Below, one piece after another: positions 35,972-39,870 of a stretch of 39,870 nt of DNA. This DNA is from an uncultured Christensenellaceae bacterium (GTDB taxonomy: Bacteria; Bacillota; Clostridia; Christensenellales; Christensenellaceae). The stretch is from assembly GCA_910588425.1 (NCBI GenBank), contig CAJUPM010000007.1:1-39870 (forward strand). The letters run 5' to 3'. The translations under genes were made by a program, and so were the position numbers. A model generated the notes under the pieces. The model was given only the letters and a program-made list of their open reading frames with translations, was not told the DNA's origin and made no database searches. How positions within the stretch are numbered: position 1 is the first letter of the stretch; each line of letters starts with the position of its first letter.

Positions 35972-38900
35972 ATGAGGACAAAGCATAGAAAACTTTTGAA
36001 AAAAACGACTGCGGCAGTGCTTTTTGTCTTTTTATTTTTGAGCACTATTTTTGCAAATCTGCCCTTTGCCTATGCGCAGGATTTGCAGGCGGGAGATGCG
36101 GCCGGTGACGCGAGCGCCGCGCCCAGCGCTGAGCCGGAGCCACAGCCGGAAGCTTCTGCGGATGCCCAGCCCTCGGCTGAGCAGAGCAGTGAGCCGCAGC
36201 CGGAGGAGCCTTCTGTTTCGCCGGAACTGAGCGCCGAGCCGGAGGAGGGCGAGCCTTCGCCGTCTGTCTCGGCCGAGCCGGAAGAGCCGTCGCCTTCGGC
36301 GAGCGAGGAGATCCTCTTTGAGCATGTGCCGGAGATTATCATCCCAAAGCCGCGGACGATGCTGTATTCGAATATTTCCGGGTTCCCGGCCAGCTATCGG
36401 GGCAAGCTTCAGGCTTTGCAAAACAAATATCCGAACTGGGTGTTTATCCCGGTCATGACGAATCTGAACTGGAACACAGTCATCGCAGAGGAATCCAAGA
36501 GCAACCGCTGCACCATCCAGCAGTCTGCCAATGAGACGCTGAAAGACCCTGCGCCGGGCACCTACGATCCCGGCTGGCAAAAGGCCTCCAAGCAGGCAGA
36601 TGCCTACTTCATCGACCCGCGCAATTTCCTGACCGAACAGCGCATCTATCAGTTTGAACAGCTCTCCTTCAACGCCTCTGTGCATACCCAGGGCGGCGTG
36701 GAATCCGTCATGGCGGGCACGTTTATGGCCAATAAGAATATTTCCTATTATAGGGCAGACGGCCAGCAGGTTCAGACGGACAAGCGCTATTCCCAGGCCG
36801 TTTTGGAGGCGGGCTATACCAGCGGGCTGAGCCCATATTATATTGTCTCCAAAATCAAGCAGGAAGTGGGCACGGCGGGCACGAGCGGCAGCATTTCGGG
36901 AAGATACCCGGGGTATGAAGGGCTATATAACTACTTCAATATCGGCGCGAATGATGGGGGCAACAACATCGCCAACGGCCTTTTCTATGCCAAGGGCGGC
37001 TCGGCAAACCTGACCACTTACAACCGTCCCTGGACGGACCCCATGCGGGCCATCACCGGCGGCGCGAAGAACGTGGCAGAGCGGTTTGTCAATAAGGGGC
37101 AGGATACCGTCTATTTCCAGCGCTTCAACGTCAAGCCCGGCTCTTCCTATTCGCATTATACGCACCAGTATATGACCAACGTGGCCGGGGCGGCCGCCGA
37201 GGCATATAACACCTACACCGCCTATAAAGGCGCAGGGCAGCTGGCTTCCGCCAAATCCTTCCTGATTCCGGTCTACAACAACATGCCGAATCTGGAAACA
37301 GGCGTTACGATCACAACGGCCAAGCACACGGGCGTGGTCAACGCTTCAGGCGTCAACGTGCGCAAAGGCCCGGCGACTTCTTACGGCTCGGTGGGGGTCC
37401 AGCTCACACCCAGCGATAAATTCCAGATTTTGGGAGGCTCGCGCAACGACCTGGAGTATACTTCCAGCTTTTTGACTTATCCCTACTGGGTACAAGTCCG
37501 TTTCACCAAAAACGGAAAGACCTATGAAGGCTATATTTACAGCAACTACTGCCAGCCCGATTCCGAGCGCAATCTCTATATCGGGGATACTTATACGCTT
37601 GGCTACACCACGGGGACTACGGAGAAGGTTTATTTTGAATCCACAAACCCCAAGGTTGCGACCGTCAGCGATACGGGCACGGTAACGGCGGTGGGCAAGG
37701 GAACGGCAATAATCCGCGCCTACACCAGCAGCGGAAACCACATGGATCTCACTATGGTTACGGTTGTGGGCGACAAACTGCCCACGCCGGAGGTGCGGTT
37801 CGTGCAGGCCAGAGTGAGAAACGGGCAATTCCAGCATGTGTTCAACTGGAAATCCATCAGCGGGGCGGCGGGATATGAGATCTACACTTCGCTCAGCGAA
37901 AACGGGAATTATACGCTGGCGGCAGACAACCCCGTGCCAAATTGGGAAAACTATGTGCGGGGTGAGACTGAGGGCGTCGTCCGCTTTTATAAAGTGCGCG
38001 CCTATCGAATTGCAAACGGGCAGAAATACTATAGCGAGTTTTCGGCCCCTGTCTCGAATATTCCGTCGGTCCAGATCCGCTTTACCCAGGATCGGGTGCG
38101 GGATGGAGACTATCAATATGTCATCAACTGGATCTCTCTTCCCAGGGCAAGCGGATATGAAGTCTATTCTTCAATTACGGAAAACGGGCCTTTTGCTTTG
38201 GAAGTGGATAACCCCGTGCCGGGCTGGGAAAACTTTGTTGCCAAGCGCCAGACGCAAGGAATTCCCAAATACTATAAGATTCGCCCTTATGAGGTGATTG
38301 CGGAGCTGGGCCTGAAATCTTACGGCGCGTTTACGGATGTACAGATGCTGGGGCAGGCGACGGATACGCCCGAACTGCTCTATATCCAGGTGCCGGACAG
38401 CTCGGATCGCCATAATGTTACCTGGAAGGCAGTCTCAGGCGCGGAAGGATATGAAATTCACGCCGCTTCCAGCGAAAACGGCACATACCGCCTGGTTGGA
38501 AGCGCCAGCGGCGGCAAAGCGACTGTTTATAGCAACGCGGCCTCGCGCTCAACGGTAACATACTATAAAATCCGCGCCTACCGCGTGGTAGACGGCGTCC
38601 GGCGATACAGCCGCTATTCGCAGGTGAGGAAGAATCTTCCGGCGCTGGAAGTCCGGTTCGGGCAGGATCGGGTGCGGGACGGAGACTACCAGTATGTGCT
38701 CAACTGGAAATCCATTTCCGGAATCAACGGATATGAGGTTTATGCAGCCTACCGCAGCAGCGGGCCATTTAAGCTGCTGACCACCAGCACAGATCCGGGC
38801 TGGGAAAATTTGGTGGATAAAAACCAGACGCAGGGCATCCCGAAATATTACAAGGTGCGCCCATACCAAAACGTCGGCGGGGTGCGCGTGTATGGCGGGT

Positions 38901-39870
38901 TCACGCAAGTGCAGAAAATTGGCACGGATCAAAAACTGCCGGTACCGAAGACAAGGTTTGTGCAGACGAGAGTGCGGGACGGCAAGTTCCAGCATGTGTT
39001 CAACTGGAAATCCGTGAGCGGGGCGACGGGGTATGAGATCTACACCTCGCTGAGCGAAAATGGAAACTATACGCTGACCGCAGAAAACGCCGTTTCGGGC
39101 TGGGAAAACTATGTGCGGGATGAGACGGAAGGAGTCGTCCGCTACTACAAAGTCCGGGCATACTGGCTGCGGGACGGCATCCGGTTCTACAGCGATTTTT
39201 CGGAAGTTAGGAGTAATCTCTCTGCGCTGACTATCCGGTTCGGACAGGATCGGGTGCGGGATGGAGACTATCAGTATGTGCTCAACTGGATTTCGGATCC
39301 GAGAGCCGCGGGCTATGAGGTCTACAGCGCGTTAAGCGAAGATGGGCCATTCACGTTGGCAGTAGATAACCCGGTGGCCGGCTGGGAAAACTTCGTGGAT
39401 AAGAAGCAGACCCAGGGCGTTCCCAAATACTATAAGGTGCGGCCATACGAGATCATCAACGGCAGCAAATCCTACGGCGCATTCAGCAAAGTGCAGAAAA
39501 TTGGCATGGAAACCGCGCCGGCGGCACCGGAGACGCGGTTTGTGCAGACCAGAGTGCGGGACGGCAAGTTCCAGCATGTGTTCAACTGGAAAGCCGTGAG
39601 CGGCGCGGATGGGTACGAGATCTACACCTCGCTGAGCGAAAATGGAAACTATACGCTGGCTGCAAAAAATGCCGTCCCAAATTGGGAGAACTATGTGCGC
39701 GATGAGACGGAAGGAGTCGTCCGCTACTACAAAGTTCGGGCGTACCGAGTTGTCGGAGGGACAACGCTATATGGCGATTTCTCAGAGGTTCGGAGCAATC
39801 TTTCTGCGCTGACCGTCCGGTTCGGGCAGGATCGGGTGCGGGATGGAGACTATCAGTATGTGCTCAACTG
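35972..39870 (+). CDS. Giant secreted glucosaminidase with SH3b, BIG2 and Fn3-like repeats, 3'-truncated by window edge
   Basis: Open from ATG 35972 (AGGGGG just upstream) to the window edge, 1299 codons so far. A signal peptide ends in AYA near residue 35. Residues about 36-115 are a Pro/Glu/Ser/Ala-rich wall linker. Residues about 130-430 form a Clostridial glucosaminidase-type region (YPNWVFIPVMTNLNWNTVI, AYFIDPRNFL, IVSKIKQEVG with probable catalytic Glu298, YNYFNIGA), expected to cleave peptidoglycan glycan strands. About 452-530 is an SH3b wall-binding domain (ASGVNVRKGPATSYG), and 533-602 a BIG2 Ig-like domain. From about 604 onward are eight ~95-100-residue Fn3-like repeats of two alternating types, the last cut by the window edge. 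It is probably an autolysin or a wall-anchored adhesin. Confidence 0.85.
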   Translation, partial: MRTKHRKLLKKTTAAVLFVFLFLSTIFANLPFAYAQDLQAGDAAGDASAAPSAEPEPQPEASADAQPSAEQSSEPQPEEPSVSPELSAEPEEGEPSPSVSAEPEEPSPSASEEILFEHVPEIIIPKPRTMLYSNISGFPASYRGKLQALQNKYPNWVFIPVMTNLNWNTVIAEESKSNRCTIQQSANETLKDPAPGTYDPGWQKASKQADAYFIDPRNFLTEQRIYQFEQLSFNASVHTQGGVESVMAGTFMANKNISYYRADGQQVQTDKRYSQAVLEAGYTSGLSPYYIVSKIKQEVGTAGTSGSISGRYPGYEGLYNYFNIGANDGGNNIANGLFYAKGGSANLTTYNRPWTDPMRAITGGAKNVAERFVNKGQDTVYFQRFNVKPGSSYSHYTHQYMTNVAGAAAEAYNTYTAYKGAGQLASAKSFLIPVYNNMPNLETGVTITTAKHTGVVNASGVNVRKGPATSYGSVGVQLTPSDKFQILGGSRNDLEYTSSFLTYPYWVQVRFTKNGKTYEGYIYSNYCQPDSERNLYIGDTYTLGYTTGTTEKVYFESTNPKVATVSDTGTVTAVGKGTAIIRAYTSSGNHMDLTMVTVVGDKLPTPEVRFVQARVRNGQFQHVFNWKSISGAAGYEIYTSLSENGNYTLAADNPVPNWENYVRGETEGVVRFYKVRAYRIANGQKYYSEFSAPVSNIPSVQIRFTQDRVRDGDYQYVINWISLPRASGYEVYSSITENGPFALEVDNPVPGWENFVAKRQTQGIPKYYKIRPYEVIAELGLKSYGAFTDVQMLGQATDTPELLYIQVPDSSDRHNVTWKAVSGAEGYEIHAASSENGTYRLVGSASGGKATVYSNAASRSTVTYYKIRAYRVVDGVRRYSRYSQVRKNLPALEVRFGQDRVRDGDYQYVLNWKSISGINGYEVYAAYRSSGPFKLLTTSTDPGWENLVDKNQTQGIPKYYKVRPYQNVGGVRVYGGFTQVQKIGTDQKLPVPKTRFVQTRVRDGKFQHVFNWKSVSGATGYEIYTSLSENGNYTLTAENAVSGWENYVRDETEGVVRYYKVRAYWLRDGIRFYSDFSEVRSNLSALTIRFGQDRVRDGDYQYVLNWISDPRAAGYEVYSALSEDGPFTLAVDNPVAGWENFVDKKQTQGVPKYYKVRPYEIINGSKSYGAFSKVQKIGMETAPAAPETRFVQTRVRDGKFQHVFNWKAVSGADGYEIYTSLSENGNYTLAAKNAVPNWENYVRDETEGVVRYYKVRAYRVVGGTTLYGDFSEVRSNLSALTVRFGQDRVRDGDYQYVLN
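37790..39870 (+). repeat. Alternating A/B Fn3-like repeat array (~582-bp dimeric unit)
   Basis: Type A has RVRDGKFQHVFNW, YEIYTSLSENGNYTL, ETEGVVRYYKVRAY. Type B has QDRVRDGDYQYVLNW, YEVYSALSEDGPF, QTQGVPKYYKVRPY. Order by approximate start: A 37790, B 38071, divergent C 38371, B 38641, A 38941, B 39223, A 39523, B 39805 (cut). Equivalent bases in successive A-B units are 576, 582 and 582 apart, and the last two units are nearly identical at DNA level. Confidence 0.9.

Noticed and set aside
1..39870. CRISPR arrays, insertion sequences, prophage modules, rRNA
   Set aside because: No regularly spaced direct repeats with unique spacers, no transposase or phage structural genes, and no rRNA motifs were seen. 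The only tandem repeats are the coding Fn3-like modules.

Overview
The window reads as chromosomal DNA of an anaerobic Bacillota, most likely Clostridia with a fairly GC-rich genome. The evidence is strong AGGAGG ribosome-binding sites, two T-box leaders, sigma-A promoters with 17-bp spacers, a rubrerythrin, DUF4364 and DUF3795 proteins, VanZ and an SH3b/glucosaminidase autolysin. The genus cannot be fixed from the sequence. No prophage, insertion sequence, CRISPR array or rRNA was seen. Most of the window is GC-rich; about 2600-5700 is visibly more AT-rich and holds lineage-specific genes.

Layout. 1-1600 (minus): the 3'-truncated trpB2-type tryptophan synthase behind a tryptophan T-box with a UGG specifier. 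1680-5500: a MerR/TipAS regulator, a lipoprotein, a small XRE regulator, and a toxin-immunity island with one two-domain immunity protein (colicin-D-immunity-like plus barstar-like) and two barstar fragments. 5760-8150: tRNA-Arg, a niacin ECF S-component, and dsdA behind a long, strongly foldable leader. 8225-9230: a PerR-type regulator overlapping rubrerythrin, behind a perfect Fur box. 9310-13390: an iron-uptake locus read leftward as feoA-feoA-feoB-Cys-rich protein-DtxR-like, facing a divergent DtxR/MntR-type regulator, with GTTAG-N6-CTAAC operators. 13440-14940: Mrp ATPase followed by a lipoprotein. 15050-16180: rpsF-ssb-rpsR. 16280-17450: two overlapping flavodoxin-fold genes.

17600-21380 encodes polyol/sugar redox enzymes: two tandem mannitol-dehydrogenase paralogues and a zinc alcohol dehydrogenase. 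21430-22860 has a small hypothetical, a GNAT acetyltransferase and VanZ. Then come a ROK kinase (minus), pgsA, a valine T-box with valS, and an N-terminally short folC. 28640-30000 holds a DUF3795 gene, tRNA-Gln and tRNA-Val. 30019-31860 carries a QueG-like Fe-S protein, a probably leaderless DUF4364 gene and a P-loop kinase-like gene. 31900-35150 holds an XRE regulator, a small secreted protein, and an ECF sigma/anti-sigma pair. The window ends in a YtaF/MntP-type membrane protein and a giant, 3'-truncated secreted glucosaminidase with alternating Fn3-like repeats.

The strongest leads are these. (1) A shared AAGTGTCA-N17-TTGTCT element stands upstream of the anti-sigma and secreted-protein genes, with a weaker copy before the XRE gene; this looks like an ECF sigma regulon. 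(2) The PerR-type regulator has all peroxide-sensing ligands of PerR but carries Arg where Bacillus PerR has the specificity residue Asn61, and its own promoter has a Fur box rather than a PerR box. (3) The dsdA leader may be an undescribed cis-regulatory RNA. (4) The two-domain immunity protein lies beside broken relatives.
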